64,000 bases of DNA from Haloarcula salinisoli (GTDB taxonomy: Archaea; Halobacteriota; Halobacteria; Halobacteriales; Haloarculaceae), in contig NZ_RKLQ01000001.1 in NCBI RefSeq assembly GCF_019599405.1, positions 1,054,001 to 1,118,000 of the forward strand, read 5' to 3'. Numbering within the stretch: position 1 is the first letter of the stretch; every line of letters begins with the position of its first letter. Below the pieces are notes generated by a model. That model was not told the DNA's origin and ran no database searches. It saw only the letters and a program-made list of their open reading frames with translations. A program made the position numbers and the translations under genes. Below, in pieces: positions 7,837-16,955 of the stretch.

Positions 7837-9495
7837 ATGAACGAACAGCGAGCCTGGTGGAAGGAGGCAGTCGTCTACCAGATATATCCGAAGAGTTTCG
7901 CGGACAGCGACGGCGACGGTGTCGGCGACCTCCAGGGCGTCATCGACCGACTGGACTACGTCGCCTCGCTGGGCGTCGACGTCATCTGGCTGAATCCGGT
8001 GTACGAGTCGCCACAGCACGACAACGGGTACGACATCAGTGACTACCGGGCCATCCACGAGGCCTACGGGACGATGGAAGACTGGGAGCGACTCCTCGAG
8101 GAAGTCCACGCCCAGGACATGAAACTCATCATGGACCTCGTGGTCAACCACACCTCGACCGACCACGAGTGGTTCCAGCGGTCCCGCCGCGACGAGGACG
8201 GCTACCGCGAGTACTACATCTGGCACGAGGGTGAGGAGCCACCGAACAACTGGTCGAGCGGTTTCGGCGGCTCGGCCTGGGAGTACGACGACGAGGTCGG
8301 CACACAGTATCTCCACCTGTTCGACGAGACGCAGGCGGACCTGAACTGGGACGACGAGGCCGTCCGCGAGGACGTCTACGAGATGATGAACTGGTGGCTG
8401 GAGAAGGGTATCGACGGCTTCCGCATGGACGTCATCAACATGGTCTCCAAACCTGAGGGGCTCCCCGACGGCGACCCCGACAAAGACTGGGTCGGTATCG
8501 AACAGTTCACAAACGGCCCCGACGCCGTCGAGTATCTCGGCGAGATGGCCGAGGCGACGTACGACGACTACGAGGCGATGACCGTCGGGGAGTGTGTCAA
8601 CGTCGACCCGGAGACCGCGAGCGACTACGTCAGCGCCGAGGGGCCGATGGATATGCTCTTTCACTTCGAACACATGTCCGTCGACCACGGCGACCGGTGG
8701 CTCTCGCCCTCGGAGTGGGAGCTCACCGACCTCAAAGCCGTTATGTCGGAGTGGCAGACCGACCTCGACGGCTGGAACTCGCTGTATCTGACCAACCACG
8801 ACCAGCCCCGCATCGTCTCGCGCTTCGGCGACGATGGCGAGTACCGCCGTGAGTCCGCCAAACTGCTGGGCACGCTCCTGTTTACGCTCTCGGGGACACC
8901 CTACGTCTACCAGGGCCAGGAACTGGGGATGACGAACTATCCGTGGTCGAGCCTGGACGAACTCGACGACCTCCAGTCCATCGGCAAGGTCGAGGCTGCC
9001 ATCGAGTCCGGCGAGATAGACGAGTTCGAGGACGTGCAACAGGCCGTCCGGGACAAGTCACGGGACAACGCCCGGACGCCGATGCAGTGGGACGACGGTG
9101 AACACGCCGGCTTCACCGACGGCGAGCCCTGGCTCCCGGTCAACTCCAACTACGAGGAGATCAACGTGGCGGCCGCAGAGGCCGACCCGAATTCGGTGCT
9201 GCACTACTATCGCGACCTCGTGGAGCTGCGTACGGACCACGAAGTCCTGGTATACGGTGACTATAACCTTCTGCTTCCGGACCATGAATCGGTGTGGGCC
9301 TACCGGATGGAGCTGGACGACGACGCCGTTCTGGTGGCCCTGAACGTCGACGACACCGAGACATCGGTGACCCTCGACGACGCGGCCCGGACCGAGGAAC
9401 TGCTGTGCTCGAACTACGACCCGCCGAGCGAGACGGACGCCGCGCTGACACTGCGCCCATACGAAGCGCGCGTCTACCGATTGGAGGAAGCATGA
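7837..9495 (+). CDS. Alpha-glucosidase, GH13 (oligo-1,6-glucosidase-like)
   Basis: This 552-residue cytoplasmic enzyme would release glucose from the non-reducing end of imported alpha-glucosides. The four GH13 regions are visible: DLVVNHTS (about 102-109), GFRMDVIN with the nucleophile Asp (about 195-202), TVGECVN with the acid/base Glu (about 249-255), and LTNHDQPR with the transition-state Asp. Val directly after the nucleophile is the residue known in Bacillus enzymes to favour alpha-1,6 (isomaltose-type) over alpha-1,4 bonds. No signal peptide is present, consistent with uptake first through the nearby ABC importer. It overlaps the next paralogous gene by four bases (ATGA), so the two are co-translated. 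Confidence 0.92.
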   Translation: MNEQRAWWKEAVVYQIYPKSFADSDGDGVGDLQGVIDRLDYVASLGVDVIWLNPVYESPQHDNGYDISDYRAIHEAYGTMEDWERLLEEVHAQDMKLIMDLVVNHTSTDHEWFQRSRRDEDGYREYYIWHEGEEPPNNWSSGFGGSAWEYDDEVGTQYLHLFDETQADLNWDDEAVREDVYEMMNWWLEKGIDGFRMDVINMVSKPEGLPDGDPDKDWVGIEQFTNGPDAVEYLGEMAEATYDDYEAMTVGECVNVDPETASDYVSAEGPMDMLFHFEHMSVDHGDRWLSPSEWELTDLKAVMSEWQTDLDGWNSLYLTNHDQPRIVSRFGDDGEYRRESAKLLGTLLFTLSGTPYVYQGQELGMTNYPWSSLDELDDLQSIGKVEAAIESGEIDEFEDVQQAVRDKSRDNARTPMQWDDGEHAGFTDGEPWLPVNSNYEEINVAAAEADPNSVLHYYRDLVELRTDHEVLVYGDYNLLLPDHESVWAYRMELDDDAVLVALNVDDTETSVTLDDAARTEELLCSNYDPPSETDAALTLRPYEARVYRLEEA

Positions 9496-11207
9496 CCGAC
9501 ACACCACAACAGACCAGCCATCCCGTCCCCCCGGATGAGCGCACGTGGTGGAAAGAGTCGGTCGTCTACCAGATATATCCGCGGAGCTTCGCCGACAGCG
9601 ACGGGGACGGCATCGGTGACATCCCCGGCATCATCGAGCGGCTGGACCACGTCGCCGACCTGGGCGTCGACGTCATCTGGCTGAACCCGGTGTACGAGTC
9701 ACCACAGCGGGACAACGGCTACGACATCAGCGACTACCGCTCTATCCACCACGAGTACGGGACGATGGCCGACTGGGAGGAACTGCTCGCGCAGGTCCAC
9801 GAGCGGGATATGCGACTGGTGATGGACCTCGTGGTCAACCACACCTCCGTCGACCACGAGTGGTTCCAGCGGTCTCGTCGCGGTGACCCTGAATACGAGG
9901 ATTACTATATCTGGCGCGAGGCCGAGGGTGAGGGGCCGCCGAACAACTGGGAGTCATTCTTCGGGGGCTCGGCCTGGTCGTACGACGAGGTACGCGAGGC
10001 ATACTATCTCCATCTCTACGACGAATCCCAGCCCGACCTGAACTGGCGGAATCCGGCGGTGCGACAGGATATCTTCGATACGATGGCGTGGTGGCTGGAG
10101 AAGGATATCGACGGCTTCCGGATGGACGTCATCAATCTGCTCTCGAAGGCTCCGGGGTTGCCCGACGGTGACCCCGACAGCGAGTGGGTCGGTGCCGAAC
10201 ACTTTGTCGACGGTCCGCGGATACTCGACTATCTGGCGGCGATGGACGAGCAGGTCCTCTCGAACTACGACATCCTCACCGTCGGCGAGATGCCACGGCT
10301 GACCGTCGAGACAGCCCGTGAGTACGCCGGCGAGGACGGCCCGCTGGACATGGCGTTTCACTTCCAGCACACCAAACTGGACTACGACGGCGACGAGCGC
10401 TGGAGCGTCGGCGACTGGGACCTGCCGGAGCTCAAGGAGATAACCCGTCGGTGGCACGACGGGCTCGCCGACGATGGCTGGAACGCCCTCTACTGGGAGA
10501 ACCACGACCAGCCCCGGGTGGTCTCTCGCTACGGCGACCCGGAGGAGTACCACCGCGAGTCGGCGACGCTGCTTGGAACCTATATCCTGACCCGCTCCGG
10601 GACGCCCTACGTCTACCAGGGCCAGGAGCTGGGCATGACGAACGCCCAGTGGGAGGACAGAGAGAGCCTGGCCGACGTCGACGCCAGACGCACGGCCCGG
10701 GAGCTGCTCGACTCCGAACAGCACGATTCCTTCGAGGACATCGCCGATATCGTCGGCTACCGGTCGCGGGACAACGCCCGGACGCCGATGCAGTGGGACG
10801 ATAGCGAACACGCCGGCTTCACGGAGGGAGACCCGTGGCTCCAGGTCAACAGCAACTACGAACAGATAAACGTCGCCGCCGCCCGGGAGGGCGACTCCGT
10901 CAGGGAGTACTACCGGTCGCTCATCGACCTTCGAACCGAGTACGACGCGTTCGTCTACGGCACCTACAGCGACCTCCACCCGGACCACGAGCGCCTCGCC
11001 GCCTACACGCAGACGCTCGAACACCCCGACGGCCGCGTCAGCGAGCGGATGCTCTCGGTCCTTAACTTCTCGGATACGACAGCGTCGGTGGACCTCTCGA
11101 CGACGGTCGAGAACGCCGACCTGCTACTCTCGAACTACGACCGGGACACGATTGGGCCCACCAGTGACCACGAGCCATACGAGGCCCGTATCTACCGGCT
11201 GGAGTAA
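9492..11207 (+). CDS. Second GH13 alpha-glucosidase
   Basis: This 571-residue paralog of the preceding enzyme has the same GH13 motifs: DLVVNHTS, GFRMDVINLLSK, TVGEMPR and WENHDQPR. The ATG at 9492 overlaps the TGA of the upstream gene (ATGA) and is preferred over an upstream in-frame extension that lies inside the previous gene. The first 15 residues are extra relative to the paralog. The catalytic regions are nearly identical but the C-terminal beta domains have diverged, so the pair is an old tandem duplication that may divide substrates by linkage or chain length. No signal peptide is present. Confidence 0.92.
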   Translation: MTDTPQQTSHPVPPDERTWWKESVVYQIYPRSFADSDGDGIGDIPGIIERLDHVADLGVDVIWLNPVYESPQRDNGYDISDYRSIHHEYGTMADWEELLAQVHERDMRLVMDLVVNHTSVDHEWFQRSRRGDPEYEDYYIWREAEGEGPPNNWESFFGGSAWSYDEVREAYYLHLYDESQPDLNWRNPAVRQDIFDTMAWWLEKDIDGFRMDVINLLSKAPGLPDGDPDSEWVGAEHFVDGPRILDYLAAMDEQVLSNYDILTVGEMPRLTVETAREYAGEDGPLDMAFHFQHTKLDYDGDERWSVGDWDLPELKEITRRWHDGLADDGWNALYWENHDQPRVVSRYGDPEEYHRESATLLGTYILTRSGTPYVYQGQELGMTNAQWEDRESLADVDARRTARELLDSEQHDSFEDIADIVGYRSRDNARTPMQWDDSEHAGFTEGDPWLQVNSNYEQINVAAAREGDSVREYYRSLIDLRTEYDAFVYGTYSDLHPDHERLAAYTQTLEHPDGRVSERMLSVLNFSDTTASVDLSTTVENADLLLSNYDRDTIGPTSDHEPYEARIYRLE

Positions 11208-11251
11208 TCGGCGAAAATCAGCTACAGACTGCTCGGTCCGCGCGGCGCTCG

Positions 11252-11893
11252 CTAGCTCGAGGATTCCTCGCTGCCCACCCGGATGACCTGCAACAGCGAG
11301 TACACCGGGACGCCGTGGATGTCCTCGATGCCGCGTTTGTCGGCCAGCACGACGCAGGCGACGGGGTTGCCGCCCTGTTGCTGGATGGCCTCGACCGTCT
11401 CGGACATCGTGTTGCCGCTGGTGATGGTGTCGTCGACGACGTAGCAGTCCCGGTCGCGAATCTGGGCGAAGTTACGGGAGAACGAGCCATCGGACGTGTC
11501 GCTCTCGTCGTCGTCCCACTGGTGTTTCGAGGGGGCGTAGGTCCCGAGGTCGGTGTCCAGTTCCCGCGCGACTGTCGTCGCCAGCGGCGCGCCGGCCTTC
11601 TCGATACCGATGGTGAGGTCGACGTCTTCGCCCTGTTTCGAGAGCAGGTCGGCCATCGCACAGCCGATGTGGTGGAGGCGGCTGCTGTCTCGGCCCAGTG
11701 CGGACCAGTCGACGTGGATGTCGTGGGGTCCGCTCTTGGGGACCTCCTTCGGTGCCGCGCCGGTGCCGCTGCGCTCGACCAGCCAGCTCGCTGTCTCCCG
11801 TGAGACGTTCAGTTCGTCGGCGATTTCACCCTTGGAGAGCCCCCGCTCGGCGAGGTCCGCTGCACTCTCGACGAGGTCGTCGATGTTCTTCAT
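11252..11893 (-). CDS. gfcR: Transcriptional regulator GfcR (HTH plus phosphoribosyltransferase-like)
   Basis: This 213-residue protein has an N-terminal helix-turn-helix (GEIADELNVSRETASWL, residues 22-38) followed by an orotate phosphoribosyltransferase-like domain. The PRPP-binding signature YVVDDTITSGNTMSET is at about 145-160. GfcR of Haloferax volcanii activates genes of glucose and fructose breakdown through the semi-phosphorylative Entner-Doudoroff pathway, and the layout here is the same. The PRT domain probably senses a phosphorylated metabolite rather than making nucleotides. It converges with the alpha-glucosidase pair. A true pyrE is the main alternative, but the HTH domain argues against it. 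Confidence 0.85.
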   Translation of the reverse strand: MKNIDDLVESAADLAERGLSKGEIADELNVSRETASWLVERSGTGAAPKEVPKSGPHDIHVDWSALGRDSSRLHHIGCAMADLLSKQGEDVDLTIGIEKAGAPLATTVARELDTDLGTYAPSKHQWDDDESDTSDGSFSRNFAQIRDRDCYVVDDTITSGNTMSETVEAIQQQGGNPVACVVLADKRGIEDIHGVPVYSLLQVIRVGSEESSS

Positions 11894-11983
11894 ACGTTGA
11901 CTTCTGTCCGGTGGGGCTTAATAGGCAACGCCTTTGTACCGCGTTCACAGCCGGACAGCCGGGTCCCGTGGCCGGTGGTGTTC

Positions 11984-12778
11984 TCAGGTCGGTATCGTGA
12001 ACAGACGCTGTTCGCAGCTCGGACAGACCAGCACGTCCTCCGGTTTGGTCTGGGGGTCGGTGTACCCGCCACAGCAGGAGACGGCCGACGATTCGACCAG
12101 CTCCGTCCCGCAGTCGGGACAGCTATCCAGGAACATCCGGAAGGCGCGAGCGCCCGCGAGCCGGACCTGCTGGTCCTCGACCGTCCCGGCAAGCGCCAGG
12201 TAGGCCGCGAGCTCCGCGACGACGACGGGCCGAGCGACCAGTCCGCCGTCGACGACGAGCCACTCGCCGTTCTCGTCGACGTGGGTATCGAGTTCGTCCA
12301 TGGTGGGCACCGTCTCGGCTGCGTCCCGGGCGAGCGCTGCGAGCGGTTCGGCCGCGAGTCGGTCCATCTGGCCGCGCCACTCCCTGTCGACGGCTGCCGT
12401 CGGCCGTATCAGGTCGCCGTCCGCCTCGATGGCCCCGGCCGCAGCGAGCTCCTGGAGCACCGCCGTCCCGTCGAGGTCTGTCCCCGTGAGAGAGGCACTC
12501 TCGGGGATGTCTCGCTCTGGGCCTTTCCCGAACGGGTCGCCTGGAAGCGGGAGCGTTTCGACGAGTCGCGGCGCGAACTGGGGCGTGTACGGGACCACGT
12601 ACCCCCGGACTGCAACAGCGGCGACGCCGATGGCAGCCGCCGCCAGGGCCCCGACCCGCCGGTCCCGTCGGTAGAGCCACAGCGCGACCAGTCCGACGAG
12701 GCCCAGATTCACCGACGTACAGGGCCAGCACCTGTTCGCCCCGGTGTACTCCGAGCGGCGGATATCGTCCCACTTCAT
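11984..12778 (-). CDS. Conserved haloarchaeal membrane protein with zinc ribbon
   Basis: This 264-residue protein starts MKWDDIRRSEYTGANRCWPC, a start conserved in haloarchaea, so the ATG at 12778 is preferred over one 33 codons upstream. There are one or two hydrophobic segments at about 21-60 (LVGLVALWLY, ALAAAAIGVAAVAV), a soluble middle, and a C-terminal zinc-ribbon-like cluster with two Cys pairs, CPDCG and CPSCE, flanking a CCGG. Function is unknown. It lies divergently from the TrmB gene across 236 bases that contain one ACAAC-N4-ATTGTTA element. Confidence 0.7.
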   Translation of the reverse strand: MKWDDIRRSEYTGANRCWPCTSVNLGLVGLVALWLYRRDRRVGALAAAAIGVAAVAVRGYVVPYTPQFAPRLVETLPLPGDPFGKGPERDIPESASLTGTDLDGTAVLQELAAAGAIEADGDLIRPTAAVDREWRGQMDRLAAEPLAALARDAAETVPTMDELDTHVDENGEWLVVDGGLVARPVVVAELAAYLALAGTVEDQQVRLAGARAFRMFLDSCPDCGTELVESSAVSCCGGYTDPQTKPEDVLVCPSCEQRLFTIPT

Positions 12779-12850
12779 CGGTCGCCACCCGCGCGTCGTG
12801 TCTCTCCTCCCGTCGTCCTCATACGGTGACGGTTCATGCGTTAGTATTTT

Positions 12851-12866
12851 ACAACGTGCATTGTTA
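12851..12866 (+). promoter_or_regulatory. ACAAC-N4-ATTGTTA element between divergent genes
   Basis: The site reads ACAAC, GTGC, ATTGTTA, matching 7776-7791. It lies 73 bases from the start of the minus-strand zinc-ribbon gene and 149 bases from the TrmB gene start. The minus strand reads AAAATAC just past the site, a plausible TATA region. The remaining bases of this 236-base gap show nothing else. Confidence 0.45.
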
Positions 12867-13014
12867 TTGAATTGCACGGATTACCCACGCGACGACTGTC
12901 TGTGGCGTACCGAAGTATGGAAGTATCCACAATCACGTCTGAAAAATAACCGCACGGGGTGTGAAAGATGGAATCAAGAGACAGATATCAACCGACAACC
13001 GAGCAGGGACACGA

Positions 13015-14091
13015 ATGGACGACGACGAACTGACCGAGGTACTGGAAGACGCCGGCCTCTCCCCCTATCAGGCGGAGGCCTACGTCGCGTTGCTGGGACT
13101 TGGCACGGCCTCTGCGACGGATATCGCGGATGCCTCCGAGGTACCGGACCCGCGGATTTACGACGTGTTGCGGGACCTCGAATCGAAGGGATACATCGAG
13201 ACCTTCCAGCAGGACTCGCTCACGGCGCGGGCCCACGACCCCCAGGGTGTCCTCGAGAACCTCCGGTCGCAGTCGAGCAAGTATCTCGACGCCGCGTCGG
13301 ACATCGAGGAGCGGTGGAACGAGCCGGAGATGACCGACCACGAGGTGAGCATCGTCAAACGGTTCGACACGGTGCTCAAGCGGGCCAAAGAACTCATCTC
13401 GTCGGCGGAACAGCAGATTCAGCTCGGCGTCGACACCGAGCAGTTCCGCGCGCTCCGGTCGGAACTGGCCGCGGCCCACGACCGGGGCGTCAATATCAAG
13501 CTCAGCATCTGTACGACTCCCGACGACGACATCCCCGACGGCGCGGAGATAGAGGGCACCTGCACCGAGGCCCGCCATCGGGATATCCCCTCCCCGTTCC
13601 TGGTGCTGGTCGACCGTCGCTGGACCTGCTTTGCGCCCCACCAACAGTCCGTCAACGAGTACGGCGTCCTCGTCAACGACCGCACGCACACCTACCTGTT
13701 CCACTGGTTTTTCCTGACCTGTCTCTGGGAGATATGGGAGACGGTGTACACGATTCGGACGCCCGAGACGCCGACGACCTACGTGGACCTGCGCCACGCG
13801 GTCCGTGACCTGGAACCGATTCTGGGGAAGGGCGCGACGGTCCAGGCACGTGTCCAGGGGTACGAGACAGAGACCAAAGAGCCGGTCGACCTGACCGGGC
13901 GGGTCGTCGACATCGACTACACCGGGAGTTCCATGGGCCGACAGGAGCCAGTGCCGCTGGCCCAGCTGGCGGGCCGTATCACGCTCACTCTCGAAGCCGA
14001 CGGCGAAGTGTACGACATCGGCGGCTGGGGGGCCGTCCTCGAGACCATCGAAGCCACCGAAATCACGATAACCGACGTCCGATACGACTAG
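13015..14091 (+). CDS. TrmB-family sugar-responsive regulator
   Basis: This 358-residue protein has an N-terminal winged helix (LSPYQAEAYVALLGLGTASATDIADASEVPDPRIYDVLRDL, about 12-52), a linker, and a C-terminal TrmB sugar-binding region with a phospholipase-D-like fold and a late beta-sandwich. TrmB proteins bind sugars and repress or activate transporter and enzyme genes depending on where the operator lies. Start: the ATG at 13015, 18 codons inside the longest frame, gives the conserved MDDDELTEVLEDAGLSPYQ. It stands directly before the sugar ABC operon and is the leading candidate for the regulator of ACAAC-N4-ATTGTTA sites. Confidence 0.88.
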   Translation: MDDDELTEVLEDAGLSPYQAEAYVALLGLGTASATDIADASEVPDPRIYDVLRDLESKGYIETFQQDSLTARAHDPQGVLENLRSQSSKYLDAASDIEERWNEPEMTDHEVSIVKRFDTVLKRAKELISSAEQQIQLGVDTEQFRALRSELAAAHDRGVNIKLSICTTPDDDIPDGAEIEGTCTEARHRDIPSPFLVLVDRRWTCFAPHQQSVNEYGVLVNDRTHTYLFHWFFLTCLWEIWETVYTIRTPETPTTYVDLRHAVRDLEPILGKGATVQARVQGYETETKEPVDLTGRVVDIDYTGSSMGRQEPVPLAQLAGRITLTLEADGEVYDIGGWGAVLETIEATEITITDVRYD

Positions 14092-14291
14092 TCGGCCAGC
14101 GTCCGGGATTGGGCTGCACTCCCGCCATACCACTTTTCCGACCAGGGCGACGCTCGTCCACCGCCGTTTTGCGAGTCGGTCACGCTGTGTCGCCCGTCTC
14201 GCGCGCGAGAAATAAACAGTAATACAGTTCACGCGTTTAAGCGTCCGTCGCCGCCGTGGCGGTCGCAGCGTTCCGGGTCGTTTATATAATG

Positions 14292-14392
14292 ATTGTTGAC
14301 TTCAATCGGTATTTATCAGTAACAATAGCTGTTGTCCCCTCTCAGAGGAGTTGTTAACAACGACTGTGGTTAATTATGGGCAATAGTTAAGT
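14292..14392 (+). promoter_or_regulatory. Operator cluster and promoter of the sugar ABC operon
   Basis: The 328 bases between the TrmB gene and the ABC operon hold no gene. Within them are ATTGTTGAC at 14292, an inverted copy of the ACAAC-N4-ATTGTTA element (TAACAAT-AGCT-GTTGT) at 14320-14335, and the perfect palindrome GTTGTTAACAAC at 14350-14361. GTTAAGTA at 14385-14392 is a likely TATA box, 27 bases before the ATG at 14420. The remaining upstream part (14092-14290) shows no recognisable feature. Confidence 0.55.
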
Positions 14393-14419
14393 ACTACCCC
14401 ACGTCAGAACTGAACAGAT

Positions 14420-15901
14420 ATGTCGCAGGATGACACACGCGGCGTTCGTTCGTCAGGAGTATCGCGACGGCGGTTCGTTCAGGCTGCCGGAGTATCGGGA
14501 CTGACGGCCGGGTTGGCCGGCTGTGCAGACCTCATCGGTGGTGGCGGCCGAGGCGGTTCGGGCCGGACAGTAACGTGGGGTTTCGACCCCGTCGCGGTCC
14601 AGAACAACGGTGACGCTATCAAGGACGCCCTCTACGAAAACGGGCTCTCGGAGGACATCACGGTCGAGTTCGTCCCACGAGACCAGGACACTGGCGCGGC
14701 CCGGTCGAACTACAACCGCCTCCTGAACGCCGGGGAGACCGACCCCGACATGTTCCTGATGGACAACGGCTGGACGAACATCTTCATCCAGCGCGGCCAG
14801 CTCCAGAACCTCTCGGAGGCACTCCCCGAGGAACTGGTCAGCGACGTCGCGGACAACTACTTCAGTGCATTCACCGACACGGCACGAGACCCGGGGAGTG
14901 GTGACCTCTTCGGCGTGCCGGTGTTCCCGGACTTCCCGACGATGCAGTACCGCAAGGACCTCGTCGAGGAAGCCGGCTACAATCCCGAGGGCGAAAACTG
15001 GGCTACGGAGCCCATGACGTGGGAACGGTGGTCGAACATCGCCGAGGATGTCAACGACAACGCCGACACCGACTACGGCTTCACAACCCAGTGGGACATC
15101 TACGAGGGGACCGCCTGCTGTACGTTCAACGAGATTATGTCCTCGTGGGGCGGTGCCTACTTCGGCGGCCGCGAGAACCTCTTTGGCCCCATCGGCGACC
15201 GCCCGGTCACGGTCAACGAGCCCGAGACCATCAGCGCGCTGAACATGATGCGGAAGTTCGTCCACGACGAGGACGCCGAAGACCAGTTCAGCAGCTACGG
15301 TGGCGGCTTTACGCCGACCAACATCCTCGGCTGGATCGAAGAGGCGTCCCGCGCGCCGTTCGCGGAGGGCAACTCCGTCTTCCACCGCAACTGGCCCTAC
15401 TCGCTCGCACTGACCGGTCGGAACCCGGACAATACGGAGGACCCCGCCCTGGGCGAGAATCTCGGCGCGATGCCGATGCCGTACGCGGTCTCCGAGAGCG
15501 ACGCCGCCCAGCCCGGCACCGGCGGCACCACGTCGGCCCTCGGTGGCTGGCACATGACCGTCAACCCGAACATCAACAACCAGGAGGACGTCGTCTCGGT
15601 CATCCGCGCCGCGATGGAGCCGGAGTTCCAGCTCGAACTGCTGTCCATCCAGGGGTGGCTGCCGCCACGTCCCGAGCTGTTCAACTCCAGCGACGCCCAG
15701 AACGTCGACGTCGTGGGCCGCTACATGGACACGCTGCAGGTCGCCGGTAACAACACGATGGCCCGACCCGTGACGGCCGTCTGGAGCGACCAGTCGACGA
15801 ACATCGCTCAGCAAGCCAACCGCGCCGTCGGTCAGGAGGCCTCCTCGGCCGACGCCATGGCCACGCTCCAGAGCGCGCTCGAAGACACCGAGTCGCAGTA
15901 A
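14420..15901 (+). CDS. Sugar ABC transporter substrate-binding lipoprotein
   Basis: This 493-residue family 1 extracellular solute-binding protein has a twin-arginine signal (SRRRFVQAAG) and lipobox LAGC with Cys35 as the lipid anchor. Two alpha/beta lobes follow, as in maltose/trehalose-binding proteins. Polar and aromatic residues expected for sugar contact are abundant (MDNGW, FPDFPTMQYRKDL, GGWHMTVNP). It captures the sugar outside the cell and hands it to the permeases encoded next. It is the first gene of a run of at least five on the same strand. The presence of alpha-glucosidases suggests glucose oligomers or glucose as ligand; this is inference. Confidence 0.9.
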   Translation: MSQDDTRGVRSSGVSRRRFVQAAGVSGLTAGLAGCADLIGGGGRGGSGRTVTWGFDPVAVQNNGDAIKDALYENGLSEDITVEFVPRDQDTGAARSNYNRLLNAGETDPDMFLMDNGWTNIFIQRGQLQNLSEALPEELVSDVADNYFSAFTDTARDPGSGDLFGVPVFPDFPTMQYRKDLVEEAGYNPEGENWATEPMTWERWSNIAEDVNDNADTDYGFTTQWDIYEGTACCTFNEIMSSWGGAYFGGRENLFGPIGDRPVTVNEPETISALNMMRKFVHDEDAEDQFSSYGGGFTPTNILGWIEEASRAPFAEGNSVFHRNWPYSLALTGRNPDNTEDPALGENLGAMPMPYAVSESDAAQPGTGGTTSALGGWHMTVNPNINNQEDVVSVIRAAMEPEFQLELLSIQGWLPPRPELFNSSDAQNVDVVGRYMDTLQVAGNNTMARPVTAVWSDQSTNIAQQANRAVGQEASSADAMATLQSALEDTESQ

Positions 15902-15973
15902 GCGTCGACAGATTGAAGCGAAAACCAATTAATTAATCATTATGGTAACGACCGCTTACGGAGGGTCACACAG

Positions 15974-16954
15974 ATGAGCACCGAGACGGGACGTGAGTCG
16001 CGCCGCTCGGGCGTGCTCGTCGACGCGATGCGCTGGATGGAGAATCTGAGCGACACGCAGTACGCGTATCTGTTGCTCATCCCCGTGTTCGTCCTCCTCG
16101 GTGTCGTCGCGCTGTACCCGCTACTCCGAACCTTCGAACTGTCGCTGTACGCGACGTCGCTGGACCTGACCGGCAGGAGTTTCGTCGGCATCGACAACTA
16201 CGTCCAGCTGTTCACCGGTGGGAAGAACCGCTTCCTGCCCGGCGGAACGACGTTTATCCCGTCGTCGCTGTCGCTGAACGCCCTGCTCAACAGTGCGCTC
16301 GTCGTGACGATTATCTTTGCCGTGGTGAGTGTCGCCTTCGAGACAGTTATCGGACTCGGGCAAGCGCTCATCCTCGACCAGGATTTCTCCGGACGGAAAT
16401 GGGTCCGTGCGGCTATCATCATCCCGTGGGCGGTGCCAATCGTCATCCAGGGGATGGTTTTCTTCCTGATGTTCAACTCGAACGTCGGGTTCGCGACGGC
16501 CCCACTCGCAGACCTCGGATTGCTGGCACCGACGAACACGCTGAACGACACCGCGAGCGCGACGTTCATCATCATCGTCGCCGACATCTGGAAGACCTCG
16601 GCCTTTATGGCACTGCTCATCCTCGCCGGGCTCCAGAGCATCGACCGCGGGCTCTACGACGTGGCGAAGGTCGCGGGCGCGAGCAAGTGGCAGCAGTTCA
16701 AGCTCATCACGTTCCCGCTCATCCTGCCGACCATCGGCGTCGCCGTACTCTTCCGCTCCGTGCAGGCGATGCGGGTCTACGGTATCATCGACACCGTGTC
16801 GAGCTGTTCGGTCGTCCCGTCGCTGTCCTGTATGGTCGTGGCGACGTTCAACACCCGCGAAGGGACCGCTGCGGCAATCGCTTTCGTCACGGCAGCCATC
16901 ATCGGCGTCGCCGTGATGGGACTCATCGCCTGGCAAGGGGAGGACGCGATCTAA
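15974..16954 (+). CDS. Sugar ABC transporter permease (MalF/UgpA type)
   Basis: This 326-residue inner-membrane permease has about six transmembrane helices after a 38-residue cytoplasmic start. The EAA loop that docks on the ATPase reads VAGASKWQQFKLITFPLILP at about 233-252. GGAGGG at 15960 gives a ribosome binding site ahead of the ATG at 15974. It pairs with the MalG-type permease that begins two bases after its stop. The last cytoplasmic stretch (WQGEDAI) is short. Confidence 0.9.
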   Translation: MSTETGRESRRSGVLVDAMRWMENLSDTQYAYLLLIPVFVLLGVVALYPLLRTFELSLYATSLDLTGRSFVGIDNYVQLFTGGKNRFLPGGTTFIPSSLSLNALLNSALVVTIIFAVVSVAFETVIGLGQALILDQDFSGRKWVRAAIIIPWAVPIVIQGMVFFLMFNSNVGFATAPLADLGLLAPTNTLNDTASATFIIIVADIWKTSAFMALLILAGLQSIDRGLYDVAKVAGASKWQQFKLITFPLILPTIGVAVLFRSVQAMRVYGIIDTVSSCSVVPSLSCMVVATFNTREGTAAAIAFVTAAIIGVAVMGLIAWQGEDAI

Positions 16955-16955
16955 C

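Noticed and set aside
11252-11893. Orotate phosphoribosyltransferase (pyrE)
   Set aside because: The N-terminal helix-turn-helix and sugar-cluster context fit GfcR better; no other pyrimidine gene is near.
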